From contig NZ_JAGHKO010000005.1 of assembly GCF_017742245.1 (NCBI RefSeq), forward strand, positions 434,001-498,000: a stretch of DNA of 64,000 nucleotides, in the 5' to 3' direction. The notes under the pieces are model-generated. The model saw only the letters and a list, made by a program, of their open reading frames with translations, did not search any database and had not been told where the DNA came from. The position numbers were made by a program, and so were the translations under genes. This stretch comes from Niastella soli (GTDB lineage: Bacteria; Bacteroidota; Bacteroidia; Chitinophagales; Chitinophagaceae). Of the stretch, positions 16,415 to 26,000 are shown piece after piece. Each line of letters begins with the position of its first letter. Position 1 is the first letter of the stretch.

Positions 16415-18550
16415 ATGAAATACTTCAAATGCATATTGCTTCTTATTCTCATTTTTCTTTCTACAATTGGTTTTGCTCAGGAAAGGTGTGTTGACAGTCT
16501 GAAAAAGCTCCTGCCATTAATACACGATAGTGTAAAAGTGAAAACACTGATCCAAATTGGGTGTTGGTATGGAAATATGTGTAGTACTGGTGATACAGGT
16601 ACTAATAGAGATTCTTCACTTCTTTATTTAAACCAGGCTTTTAACGAGTCAGTAAAAATAGGTTACATCGAAGGAACAGCCAGTGTTCTATTCGCCAGGA
16701 GCATGGATGAAATGAACCGGCATCACTATCCGGCTTCCGAGCGGTATCTTCGTCAATGTGTTCCCTATTTTGAAAAAGTTCGGGATAGCAAGGGGATAGC
16801 ATGTACACATATTTTACTTGGCTATTTACTATATCAACAAGGGCGTTTTGATAAAGCCATACAAGAACTTCAAATTGGTATCTCTCTTTTGCAAAAGTTC
16901 AATACAAGCGAGGATAGATTAGGTATCAGTCAAGCGTTTGAAATATTAAGTGTGACGTACGGTTTAAAAGGTGATCTGGCAAAGGGGTTTGAAATTGCCC
17001 AAAATGAGTTAGCGAAAAGTCAGCAAAGGAATGACTCTTTAGGTATGGCTTTCCCCTTACTGATTATAGGTGATCTGTACGAAAGTATGGGCGACCACAA
17101 TATTGCGTTGGAATATTATTATTCAAGTGCTGCATTGGGTGGGAATTTAGATCTCTATCTGGCGTTGCAGATGGCTGCTGTTCATAACGCGATGCACCAG
17201 TATGATTCCGCTTTATACTATTACCGAAGCGCCTCCCAAAGAGATACGGCCAATTATAGTGCGCGTGTATATTTGGGCGAAATTTATTTGAACCAAAAAA
17301 AATACAACGAGGCCCTGCAGGTCTTTAAAAAATCAACAATTTTCTTAAAAAAGAATAATGGATACAACGGGTTGCTGCGGGTACTACCTGATATGGCAAA
17401 ATTATATGTGGCCTGGAATAATCATCAGCAGGCCCTGTATTATGCACGGGAGGGGCTGAAACTGGCTCAAAGAACGGGCGCCCGCCAGTATAAAGCGGAA
17501 GATCTGAAATTGCTCTCAGAGATTTATTCGTCAATGGGGAAAAGTGAGATGGCGCTTTCTTATTTAAAGCAATTTATGACACTGAAAGATTCCCTGTTGA
17601 ACGATCAGTTAAAAGCTAAGTTGTTTGGTTATAGATCGAGGGTGGAAAATGAGAAAAAGCAGGCGCAGATAGAATGGTTAAAAAAGGAAAAACAGGTGAG
17701 TGCGCAACTGCTCGAATTGCAGCAGCAGCGATTGCAACAGGCTTCCCTGTTGAGAAAAATACTTCTTACCGGCATCCTGGCCTTTGTGTTTCTGGGTGTT
17801 ATTTTTTTCAGAAATTTGACACTCAAGCGAAGGAATGAAAAACTGCTAAGCGAAAGAACACAGACAGCCCTTCAGCACAAAACAGTAGAATTGGAAATGC
17901 AGGCGCTTCGGGCACAAATGAATCCTCACTTTATTTTTAACTGCCTTAGTTCTATTAACGGGTATATTTTGAAAAGTAAAAGCGAATCGGCTTCTGATTA
18001 TCTTATCAAATTTTCAAGGCTCATTCGCATGGTTCTTAATAGTTCAAAAAAAACAGTCATTCCCCTTGAAGATGAACTGGAAATGTTGAGGCTTTACCTT
18101 GAAATGGAAAGATTACGTTTTCAATATTCTTTTAACTATACTATTGATGTTAAAAATGAAATTGATATCCAAAATGTTTTCATTCCGCCGCTCTTGTTAC
18201 AGCCCTTTGCCGAAAATGCCATCTGGCATGGATTGATGCATAAAGAGGGCAATGGGCATCTTGAAATTGAATTAGGCATGGAGGAAGAAATATTGACCTG
18301 TATAATAGCTGATAATGGAATTGGCCGGCACAAAGCCGGTGTGATCAAAAGTAAATCGGCGGAAAAACAAAAGTCAATGGGGTTACAGATCACCACCGAA
18401 CGCCTGGCTTTGTTAAGCCGGGAAAAAGAAGCAAAGACATTTTTTAAGATTGAAGACCTTTCAGATGAGCAGGGAAATCCCACGGGTACCCGTGTGATCC
18501 TTAAAGTACATTGTATGGATGCTATAGAAAGCATAGCTGAATTGCATTAA
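16415..18550 (+). CDS. TPR-containing LytS-type sensor histidine kinase
   Basis: A 711-residue sensor. It has a signal peptide (MKYFKCILLLILIFLSTIGF, ending AQ) and about 400 periplasmic residues of tetratricopeptide repeats (for example FDKAIQELQIGISLL, NIALEYYYSSAALGG, QALYYAREGLKLAQ). A coiled coil is followed by one transmembrane helix (KILLTGILAFVFLGVIFF) and a cytoplasmic kinase. The phospho-accepting His505 lies in LRAQMNPHFIFNCLSSINGY (His_kinase family PF06580), the N box in LLLQPFAENAIWHGL and the G box in ADNGIGRHKAG. I chose the ATG at 16415 over an upstream GTG at 16388 because it starts the signal peptide. It is co-transcribed with the LytTR regulator 12 nt downstream. The signal sensed is unknown. 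Confidence 0.9.
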   Translation: MKYFKCILLLILIFLSTIGFAQERCVDSLKKLLPLIHDSVKVKTLIQIGCWYGNMCSTGDTGTNRDSSLLYLNQAFNESVKIGYIEGTASVLFARSMDEMNRHHYPASERYLRQCVPYFEKVRDSKGIACTHILLGYLLYQQGRFDKAIQELQIGISLLQKFNTSEDRLGISQAFEILSVTYGLKGDLAKGFEIAQNELAKSQQRNDSLGMAFPLLIIGDLYESMGDHNIALEYYYSSAALGGNLDLYLALQMAAVHNAMHQYDSALYYYRSASQRDTANYSARVYLGEIYLNQKKYNEALQVFKKSTIFLKKNNGYNGLLRVLPDMAKLYVAWNNHQQALYYAREGLKLAQRTGARQYKAEDLKLLSEIYSSMGKSEMALSYLKQFMTLKDSLLNDQLKAKLFGYRSRVENEKKQAQIEWLKKEKQVSAQLLELQQQRLQQASLLRKILLTGILAFVFLGVIFFRNLTLKRRNEKLLSERTQTALQHKTVELEMQALRAQMNPHFIFNCLSSINGYILKSKSESASDYLIKFSRLIRMVLNSSKKTVIPLEDELEMLRLYLEMERLRFQYSFNYTIDVKNEIDIQNVFIPPLLLQPFAENAIWHGLMHKEGNGHLEIELGMEEEILTCIIADNGIGRHKAGVIKSKSAEKQKSMGLQITTERLALLSREKEAKTFFKIEDLSDEQGNPTGTRVILKVHCMDAIESIAELH

Positions 18551-18562
18551 ACGTTAATTTAT

Positions 18563-19315
18563 ATGATCACCGCCACCATTGTTGATGATGAGCCATTGTG
18601 TTGCGAGTCGCTGGCTACGTTGCTTGAAAATTACTGTCCGGCAATAAAAGTGTCCGATATATGTGTATCAGCGCCCGCTGCATTGAAAAGCATCTCAGAA
18701 CATCCGCCGCAAATACTTTTTCTGGATATTGAAATGCCACAGATGAATGGGTTTGAATTACTTGAAAGATTACAGGAGATAAATTTTCAACTGATCTTTA
18801 CCACGAGTTACGATCAGTATGCCATTAAAGCCATTCAATTCAGTGCACTTGATTATTTATTAAAACCCATAGAACGCGAAGAATTGAAAGCTGCGGTGCA
18901 AAAAGCGGTGCAGCGGATCCAGCGCCCGCTTCCTGAGCAAATTGAAATGCTCCTGCAAAAATTGTATCATCCGACCATGTCACTCAATAAGATCGCAATC
19001 CCTACCCTGGAAGGACTTCAAATGATCTTTATAGAATCTGTTATTTTTTGTAAAGCAGAAAGTAATTATACTATCCTGGTTTTAAAAAATAAGCAAAGAA
19101 TAACCGCTTCCCGCACATTAAAAGAAGTGGAAGCAATGCTTGAAGATCATTCTTTCGCCAGAGTTCACAACTCCTGGGTCGTTAATCTCAATGAAGTAGA
19201 AAAGTATGTTAAAGGCGAAGGGGGTTATTTAATTATGAGCGATGGCTCTACTATTGATGTTTCCCGTAACCGTAAGGAGATGATGTTAAAAAAGCTTCAG
19301 CCGGGAAAAATGTAG
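18563..19315 (+). CDS. LytTR-type response regulator
   Basis: A 250-residue two-domain regulator. The receiver domain (residues 1-120) has acidic residues in TIVDDEP, the phospho-acceptor Asp55 in ILFLDIEMPQMNG and the conserved Lys101 in LDYLLKPIE. The C-terminal LytTR DNA-binding domain (about 140-245) shows KIAIPTLEGLQMIFIESVIF, then the strand signature FARVHNSWVVNLNEV and the last motif SDGSTIDVSRNRKEMML. It should be phosphorylated by the TPR histidine kinase encoded just upstream. LytTR proteins bind direct repeats near promoters, and the long spacer before the next operon (19316-19921) would be an obvious place for such sites, though none was identified with confidence. Confidence 0.93.
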   Translation: MITATIVDDEPLCCESLATLLENYCPAIKVSDICVSAPAALKSISEHPPQILFLDIEMPQMNGFELLERLQEINFQLIFTTSYDQYAIKAIQFSALDYLLKPIEREELKAAVQKAVQRIQRPLPEQIEMLLQKLYHPTMSLNKIAIPTLEGLQMIFIESVIFCKAESNYTILVLKNKQRITASRTLKEVEAMLEDHSFARVHNSWVVNLNEVEKYVKGEGGYLIMSDGSTIDVSRNRKEMMLKKLQPGKM

Positions 19316-19458
19316 TAACCCAAACAACTTCATCTGATAAAATATTTACATATTCATATCCGTTGGTATACGTTCTGTTGTAATGCTTTACCTGCTTACA
19401 CGTCTATTGCCTGAATCTGCACGAATAACGGAGAAATCAACACACTTATCAACTTGGC

Positions 19459-19489
19459 TTGCATAAATAGGAAGTATAATATAGTTTTG
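19459..19489 (+). promoter_or_regulatory. Candidate Bacteroidota promoter in the leader of the large operon
   Basis: TTG at 19459-19461, then 20 nt, then TAGTTTTG at 19482-19489, a full match to TAnnTTTG. The predicted start near 19496 would give a leader of about 425 nt before the lipoprotein gene, or serve a short frame at 19532-19645. Confidence 0.45.
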
Positions 19490-19531
19490 TGCCCGTAAAG
19501 CTTATATCCTTTAGACACTAGTTAGATAGCT

Positions 19532-19645
19532 ATGAAAACCATCATCCTTTCGTTAGTAAATTCTATGGTTGTTAATACCATAAAATCGATTAGTACATAT
19601 ACTAAGTATTGTCAGCTTCTCAAACGGGCTATTCTTGCCACTTAG
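19532..19645 (+). CDS. Possible 37-residue leader peptide
   Basis: ATG at 19532 opens a 37-codon frame (MKTIILSLVNSMVVNTIKSI and 17 more residues) ending with TAG at 19643. It begins about 36 nt after the start expected from the promoter at 19459-19489. It has a basic, hydrophobic N-terminus but no known family, and its reality is doubtful. Apart from this the 19316-19921 spacer holds only small hairpins such as AGTTTC-T5-GAAACT near 19690. Confidence 0.2.
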   Translation: MKTIILSLVNSMVVNTIKSISTYTKYCQLLKRAILAT

Positions 19646-19921
19646 TTAATATACCTGTTTCCATAGTCTTGCTATTCTATTAAAAGTTTCTTTTTGAAAC
19701 TAAACGATTGTAATTCCTTCGTCAATGTATTGTTATGTCTGTAGGTTAAGCTTCAGATAATATTCAGTTTAAATATTCAATTATAATATCAAATGAAAAA
19801 GACCCCTATCATTTCGCTTGTAACGGAAATAAAAATGAACAAGATCACACAATAGCTCTTGTGCCTTTTCCATGTTTTTGAAGAACCATTGTACTAATCA
19901 CCATATCCCTAAATCCCAACC

Positions 19922-21277
19922 TTGAGAAAGCCCAATGTAAAATACTTCGTGTATTTATTGTTGTTGTATGTGCCAATGGCAGCCTGTAAAAAGGAGCAGG
20001 AAGCAGCTTTAAGCGTTGATTTCGCATATACTGTTGTTAACAACGATCTATCGGCGCCTGTAAAAATAAATTTCACCAATAATACAATCGGGGCCACCCA
20101 TTATAAATGGACGTTTACCGGTGGTGAGCCTGCCAGTTCCGATAAAAAAGATCCGGGAACGATCACCTTTGCCACTGCCGGCAATTCTTCGGTTACGCTC
20201 GAAGCCTGGAATGATGATAATCGCCATTCCAAAACAGTAGACATCCTTATAGATAGTTCGGTAGCTATTGGGTTCGATGCACTTCCCCAGGTAAATGATT
20301 TTGTGCCAGCCGATGTTACGATCATTAATAAAAGTACCGGCGGTGTTAGTTATAAATGGACATTCGAAGGCGGACAGCCGGCTACATCTACAGCAAAAGA
20401 TCCTGGGGTTATAAAATTCAATACCCCGGGCAACCATACTTTTACCCTGGTAGTAAATAATGGCCGAAAAGATTTTACGTTGACTAAAGTTCTTGTTCTG
20501 CGGCCTGCCTTGCTCCCGGCTTTTACGATCATCCCTTCTTTAGACGATAATGATTATGAAGCGCCGTTAACTGCAACGCTCAATAATGAAACCGTTAGCG
20601 GCCTGCACTGGAAATGGACAACTACCGGTGGTGTTATAGATAATGATACGGCCCGAAAACCAGCCATTCATTTTACTTCAGCAGGTTCCTATACCATTAC
20701 GCTGACTGCGGGTAACGACAAAGAAACAAAGTCTGTTCAACAGACTATTAATGTATTGCCAAACGCGAACCTGCGCACTTTTACCGATGTGCGATTTGGA
20801 ATTAATACGGCGCATGGCTCTGTTGGCTGTTTTTTCTCTACCAAACTGCAACGCAGTTTTAAGGCGTCAGACGACCTGTCTGTTGCCGGAAAAGATATTG
20901 ACCTGGTGTTTTTCGGTTTGAACCAGGGCTTTACCTATAACCGCTTTGTTTCACCCGATTCAGCCAACCTTTACACTTTTGACGCTATTCCGGGCGCTCA
21001 ACCAGCCTCCATTATTAATTCTCAGGAACGATGCGGTTGCCCTTCCAGTCTTACAGTGGCTGATTTTAATACAATGACAACCGATGCGCTGCTGGCGGGA
21101 ATGCCGGTAGATTTTACCGCAGGTGGCTGGATGCAATTCACAGATAATATACAGCCCCGCGTGGTCCTATTCAAAACCAGCGATGGCCGCAAGGGCGCAA
21201 TTATAATAAAACAGTTCGTGCCGAACGGCGCTGATTCATATATCGTAACAGATATAAAGGTTCAGAAAGAGCCATGA
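19922..21277 (+). CDS. PKD-repeat lipoprotein, first gene of the TANFOR operon
   Basis: A 451-residue predicted lipoprotein: basic start (RKPNVK), hydrophobic stretch YFVYLLLLYVPMA and Cys of the lipobox PMAAC followed by KKEQE. Three PKD-like domains follow, each with the core YKWTFTGGEP..DPGTITF..AG...V.L (about residues 40-125, 125-215, 215-285). The last 170 residues form a different domain containing SVGCFFSTKLQRS, RCGCPSSL and VDFTAGGWMQFTDN. Translation seems to start at a TTG, as no in-frame ATG lies between the upstream stop at 19910 and the signal peptide. The gene overlaps nothing and is followed after 9 nt by the barrel gene. I propose a surface or periplasmic anchor or assembly factor for the operon; this is inference. 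Confidence 0.75.
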   Translation: MRKPNVKYFVYLLLLYVPMAACKKEQEAALSVDFAYTVVNNDLSAPVKINFTNNTIGATHYKWTFTGGEPASSDKKDPGTITFATAGNSSVTLEAWNDDNRHSKTVDILIDSSVAIGFDALPQVNDFVPADVTIINKSTGGVSYKWTFEGGQPATSTAKDPGVIKFNTPGNHTFTLVVNNGRKDFTLTKVLVLRPALLPAFTIIPSLDDNDYEAPLTATLNNETVSGLHWKWTTTGGVIDNDTARKPAIHFTSAGSYTITLTAGNDKETKSVQQTINVLPNANLRTFTDVRFGINTAHGSVGCFFSTKLQRSFKASDDLSVAGKDIDLVFFGLNQGFTYNRFVSPDSANLYTFDAIPGAQPASIINSQERCGCPSSLTVADFNTMTTDALLAGMPVDFTAGGWMQFTDNIQPRVVLFKTSDGRKGAIIIKQFVPNGADSYIVTDIKVQKEP

Positions 21278-21286
21278 TGCAATATC

Positions 21287-23032
21287 ATGAAGCTCCCCCT
21301 AAACGAATCCCTGAACGCTATGCAAAAAATTGTACACCGGTCCTTGATCATCATACTGCTTATCTGTTGTAAAAAGGGTATTGCCCAGCAGGTAGATATT
21401 GAAGGTTTGAAAAATGTATTCAAGGCAAAACCTATCAGGTTCAGCGGCGGCGTAGCCGCCAATACTGCTTTTTATAGTGGTAATGGCAATTACGGTCGTG
21501 CCCCGTTCACCTGGTTCTTACAGGGTAATCTTAATGCCAATATATTTGGAAAGATCAACCTGCCTTTTTCTTTTAACCTCACCAATGCCAGTCATGGCAT
21601 AACGTATCCCACACCGCCTAACCGGTTGAGTTTACATCCAACTTATAAGTGGATTGCCGGGCATATCGGTGATGTGGCTATGAGTTTTTCGCCATACACA
21701 TTAAGCGGTCATCAGTTCACCGGCGCCGGGGTTGACCTAACGCCGGATGGCCCGTGGAAAATAAGTGCGATGGCTGGCCGCCTGCAGAAGGCGGTACAGT
21801 ACGATAGCGCTTCAGGTATTTTACCCGTGTACAAGCGAATGGGTTATGGCGCCAAGGTGGGCTATAATCAAAAGATGTACAGGATCAGCATCTCGGCATT
21901 CGCCGCTAAAGATGTACAAAGCAGTTTGTCTACCCCGCCTGACAGTCTCCTTATATTTCCCGGACAAAACCTTGCCTTACATTATGAGGTGGGTTTACAG
22001 CCGTTAAAAGGACTGGACCTTACAGCAGGGTATGCTACCAGTGTATTAACGCGCGATGTGCGTGACAGTACCGAAAATCTTAACAAGGGCGTGTCAAAGG
22101 TATTTTTGCGGGGAAATGGTTCCACGGCTGTTTATCATGCCCTGAAAACCCAGTTGAGTTACAATTTTCGCAAAAGCACCGTTGGGGCAGGGTATGAGCG
22201 CATCGATCCCGGCTATCAGACTTATGGTACTTACTATTTTAATAACGACCTCGAAAATATAACTGTTAATCTGGCGCAAAGTCTTTTAAGAGACAAAGCC
22301 AGTATTTCAGCCAACATCGGGATTCAACGCGATAACCTCGATTACAGCAAATCCGGAACTACCCGCCGATGGGTGGGCGCGCTTAATTTAAACTATGCGC
22401 CTTCAGAAAGATGGCAGACCAGTTTTAGTTATTCCAACTTTCAGACCTACATGAGTATTCGTCCGCAGTTTGAATACATAAACCAGTTGCCCTATCAACA
22501 AATGGATACGCTGAACTTTACCCAGATCTCGCAAAACGCTAATCTGAATGTAAATGTGCTTACCAAAAAAAGCGAGCAACAAATGCATTCATTGAACATG
22601 AACCTGAACTTTCAGGATGCATCGGACGATCAGGGCGGCACCGTTGCTAAAGGCAACAGCTCGCAGTTTTATAATATGGCCGCTTCTTACGGTATTCAGT
22701 GGTTACAGCAGGGCATGAACCTGACAGCAGCCTATAACGTGAGCTATAACACTATTGCCCGTAATGATTTTATGACCATGGGCCCTACAGTTAGCTTTAT
22801 GACGAAGATGTTTAAAAAGAAAATGTCATCGGGGCTGTCTGCTTCCTACAATTTCAGCAAACAGGATAATATTCAAATAAGCAGTGTGCTGAGTGTACGC
22901 CTGAATGCATCCTATACGGTGTTCAAAAAACACCGGTTGAACCTGAACCTTGTCAATCAAATTCGCGAAACACAACAAACTAAAAATACCACCGACCTCA
23001 CGGGTACCATGGGGTATAGTTACAGTTTTTAA
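21287..23032 (+). CDS. Outer-membrane beta-barrel protein of unrecognised family, TANFOR operon
   Basis: A 581-residue exported protein. The signal peptide (IVHRSLIIILLICCKKGIAQ) is best read from the ATG at 21320, though an earlier ATG at 21287 is in frame. The mature part is a long series of amphipathic strands with Tyr/Phe girdles, such as FSGGVAANTAFYSGNGNYG, LNANIFGKINLPFSFNLTNA, KVGYNQKMYRISISAFAA and HALKTQLSYNFRKSTVGAGY, and it ends with TGTMGYSYSF, a typical C-terminal beta-signal with terminal Phe. This is a large barrel, perhaps 20 or more strands, without TonB box or plug domain. I do not recognise the family. Its place suggests an export pore or surface platform for the secreted proteins encoded downstream. 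Confidence 0.7.
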   Translation: MKLPLNESLNAMQKIVHRSLIIILLICCKKGIAQQVDIEGLKNVFKAKPIRFSGGVAANTAFYSGNGNYGRAPFTWFLQGNLNANIFGKINLPFSFNLTNASHGITYPTPPNRLSLHPTYKWIAGHIGDVAMSFSPYTLSGHQFTGAGVDLTPDGPWKISAMAGRLQKAVQYDSASGILPVYKRMGYGAKVGYNQKMYRISISAFAAKDVQSSLSTPPDSLLIFPGQNLALHYEVGLQPLKGLDLTAGYATSVLTRDVRDSTENLNKGVSKVFLRGNGSTAVYHALKTQLSYNFRKSTVGAGYERIDPGYQTYGTYYFNNDLENITVNLAQSLLRDKASISANIGIQRDNLDYSKSGTTRRWVGALNLNYAPSERWQTSFSYSNFQTYMSIRPQFEYINQLPYQQMDTLNFTQISQNANLNVNVLTKKSEQQMHSLNMNLNFQDASDDQGGTVAKGNSSQFYNMAASYGIQWLQQGMNLTAAYNVSYNTIARNDFMTMGPTVSFMTKMFKKKMSSGLSASYNFSKQDNIQISSVLSVRLNASYTVFKKHRLNLNLVNQIRETQQTKNTTDLTGTMGYSYSF

Positions 23033-23059
23033 GTAGTGAGTATTAATTAAATGTACGCT

Positions 23060-26000
23060 ATGAAACGTTTTTGTTTTGGTTTATTGCTGCTGCTTTGTTT
23101 TTCCGTTGCAAAGGCGGCGGGGCCGGAAGCTGATAGCAGTAACGCAAAAGTTTATACAGGTTCTACTGCAACAGATCAGGGTTTTGCCGATTCTGCGGCC
23201 ATTAAATCGATGGCCATAAGTGCTGTGCAGAAAGTAGAGGAGTCTGACAAATGGCTGGAGACGTTGCAGCCCGATGATTTGAATGAATTGCCGGTTGGCC
23301 TGCGAAGGACCATCAGCAACATTACCTATAAAATAGCGATCAGCAGTGCGGTGTTCCATGAAACGTATGCTGAATTGACTGTATTTGCCAAAGTGACCAT
23401 TCCGCAACGCGATGAGCCATTATTCTTTGGCATTAGCTCACTTAAACTGTCTTATCGTGGTGGTATTGTTGGCGATGCAAAACTGGTTTTGCTGGGTGAT
23501 TGTAACATACCCATTCATGGCGGTAATGCCATGTTGATCCTGAAAGGTGGATTCAATTTGCAGAGCGGGCAGGCGCAATCGGGTCTTACGTATCTTACTA
23601 TAGACTGTAATGGGTTTAAAGAGTTAAGCGTAGCCGCCCAGGTTGAGTTTCCCCGTTCCTTGCTGATACCCTGCAATAATAGCGGCGATAAGATCACTGA
23701 TCCGAAAACTAAAGTGAGCGCAGATTTTCAGGCTATTATTTCTGACTGGAATGACATCCTGATCTCAGTGAGTTTGCCAAAATTCCAGGTAAATAAACTG
23801 GAAGGGATCGTGTTTACTGTAACGAATGCGGTTTTCGATTTCAGCGACACCCGTAATAGCCCTGATGTGGTTTTTCCTACGGGTTACGAAGCACAGTATT
23901 TACATTATCCCAATCCTTTTATGTGGCGGGGCGTGTATATACAAACCATCGATATTGAACTGCCTAAAATGTTCAGGCGGGCCGGTTCAACGGGGCCGGT
24001 TTCATTTGGTGGCCACAATATGATCATTGATAACAATGGGGTAAGTGGTGTATTTTCCGGAAAGGGTATTTTGCCCTACAAGGCAGGCTCTGCATCTGGC
24101 TGGCATTTTTCGGTTGATGATGTTAGTATCGGTCTGGAGGCAAATCACCTGGTGTCCGCTTCTTTTAGCGGTAATCTGGGATTGCCGGTAGCCGATAAAG
24201 ACTCCCTCGAATACGAAGCTGTTATAACAGAAGATAATAAATACTGGCTTACGGTAAAGCCAAAGAAACAACTCGATTTTCAACTGTGGCAGGCCAGGGT
24301 GGACCTGGACTCCAATTCATATATAAAACTGCTTGTTGAAGATGGAAACTTCCGGCCTGAAGCTAATTTATGCGGCCGCATGACCATTGCCGCCAGTAAT
24401 GGATCAGGTTCTTCCATTGCCGAACTGAAAGCGATCACCTTTCGTAATATGCATTTAAAGACCGTGAATCCCTATTTTACGGTTGATTACTTTGGTTATG
24501 ATGGGGAGATCAAGATCGCAAAATTCCCGGTATCAATTGATAGCATCGTACTGACTGCCAATGCTACCAGGGCCGATCTGTCGTTTGGGGTAAAGCTTAC
24601 CCTGTCTGAGAACGCCTTCAAAGCTTCCACCCGGTTAAATATCGGTTGCACCTATAACCAACAGAATGGTTTCAGCAACTGGAAGTTTGAAAAAGTTTCC
24701 CTTTCCAAAATAAAGATCGACAATGCCAAGATAGGCGGACTTACGCTTAATGGTGAAATTGATTTTATGCAGGATGATCCCACCTATGGCGATGGTTTTG
24801 GCGGCGGTATCACTGCGAATTTCGATGCGTTGAATAAGGTGGAAGTAAAAGTGCGTTGTATGTTTGGTTATAATAAATTCCGTTACTGGTTTGTAGACGG
24901 GTCTGCTAAATGGGGTGAGGGATTCCCGGTAGGCGGCGCCTTAAAGATCAACGGATTTTCAGGCGGGGCCTATTATCGCATGAGTAAAATGAATGCAGCG
25001 TCGGGTACTACGCTTGGTGAAATGCCGAATTATAAACCCGACTCCGTATTGGGACTCGGTATTAAAGCCGGGGTGTTCTTTAACGTAATGAAGCCGGAAG
25101 CCCTGCAGGGGATGGCTGAATTTGAAGTGGCCTTTAACCGCGGCGGCGGGATGAACTATATTGGGTTCTTTGGCAATGCCAAGTTCATGGGCAAGCTGCC
25201 GGGCATAGCCGGCAAGTTTATGGAAAAGTCTGCCGGCCTGTTCGATAAAATTGAAAACAATGTAAGCAAGCAACTGGAAGGATTGTCCGATGCCGCTAAG
25301 CTTGAAAAAATAGAAGCACTTCAAAAACTCAAGATCACCAATCCGCAACAGGCGGGCCGGGAGATACCACCGGATGAGGATATGAAGATGTCAAATGGTA
25401 TCTCAGCCTATGTGGGTATGTTCTATGATTTCCAAAGCAGTACATTCCATGCCAACTTCGACCTGTATGTAAATGCAGCCAAAGGCTTGTTACAGGGTGT
25501 TGGTGATAATTACCGCGCCGGATGGGCGGTTATGCATTTTGCCCCTTCGGAATGGTATGTATATATGGGTACGCCTACCGACCCAATTGGAATTCAATTC
25601 GGTTTAGGTGGTTTTAAAATAAAGACCCAGTCGTATTTAATGCTGGGGACCAATATACCCGGCTCACCGGCACCGCCACGTGAGGTGGCTGATATCCTCG
25701 GTATGGAGGTAGATCAGTTGGATTATATGCGCGATGCCAATGCCCTGGGCGAAGGACGGGGTATTGCATTTGGTTCCAGAGTGACTGTTGAAACGGGCGA
25801 TATTACTTTTTTAATCCTGTATGCCAATTTCAAAGCGGGGCTTGGTTTCGATATGATGCTGAAGGATTATGGCGATGCTCATTGCGAAGGCAGTACCGAG
25901 CCTATAGGGATGGATGGCTGGTATGCCAATGCCCAGGCATATGCGTACCTGCAGGGCGAACTGGGCGTTAAAGTAAACCTGTGGTTCCTTAAAGCACGTA

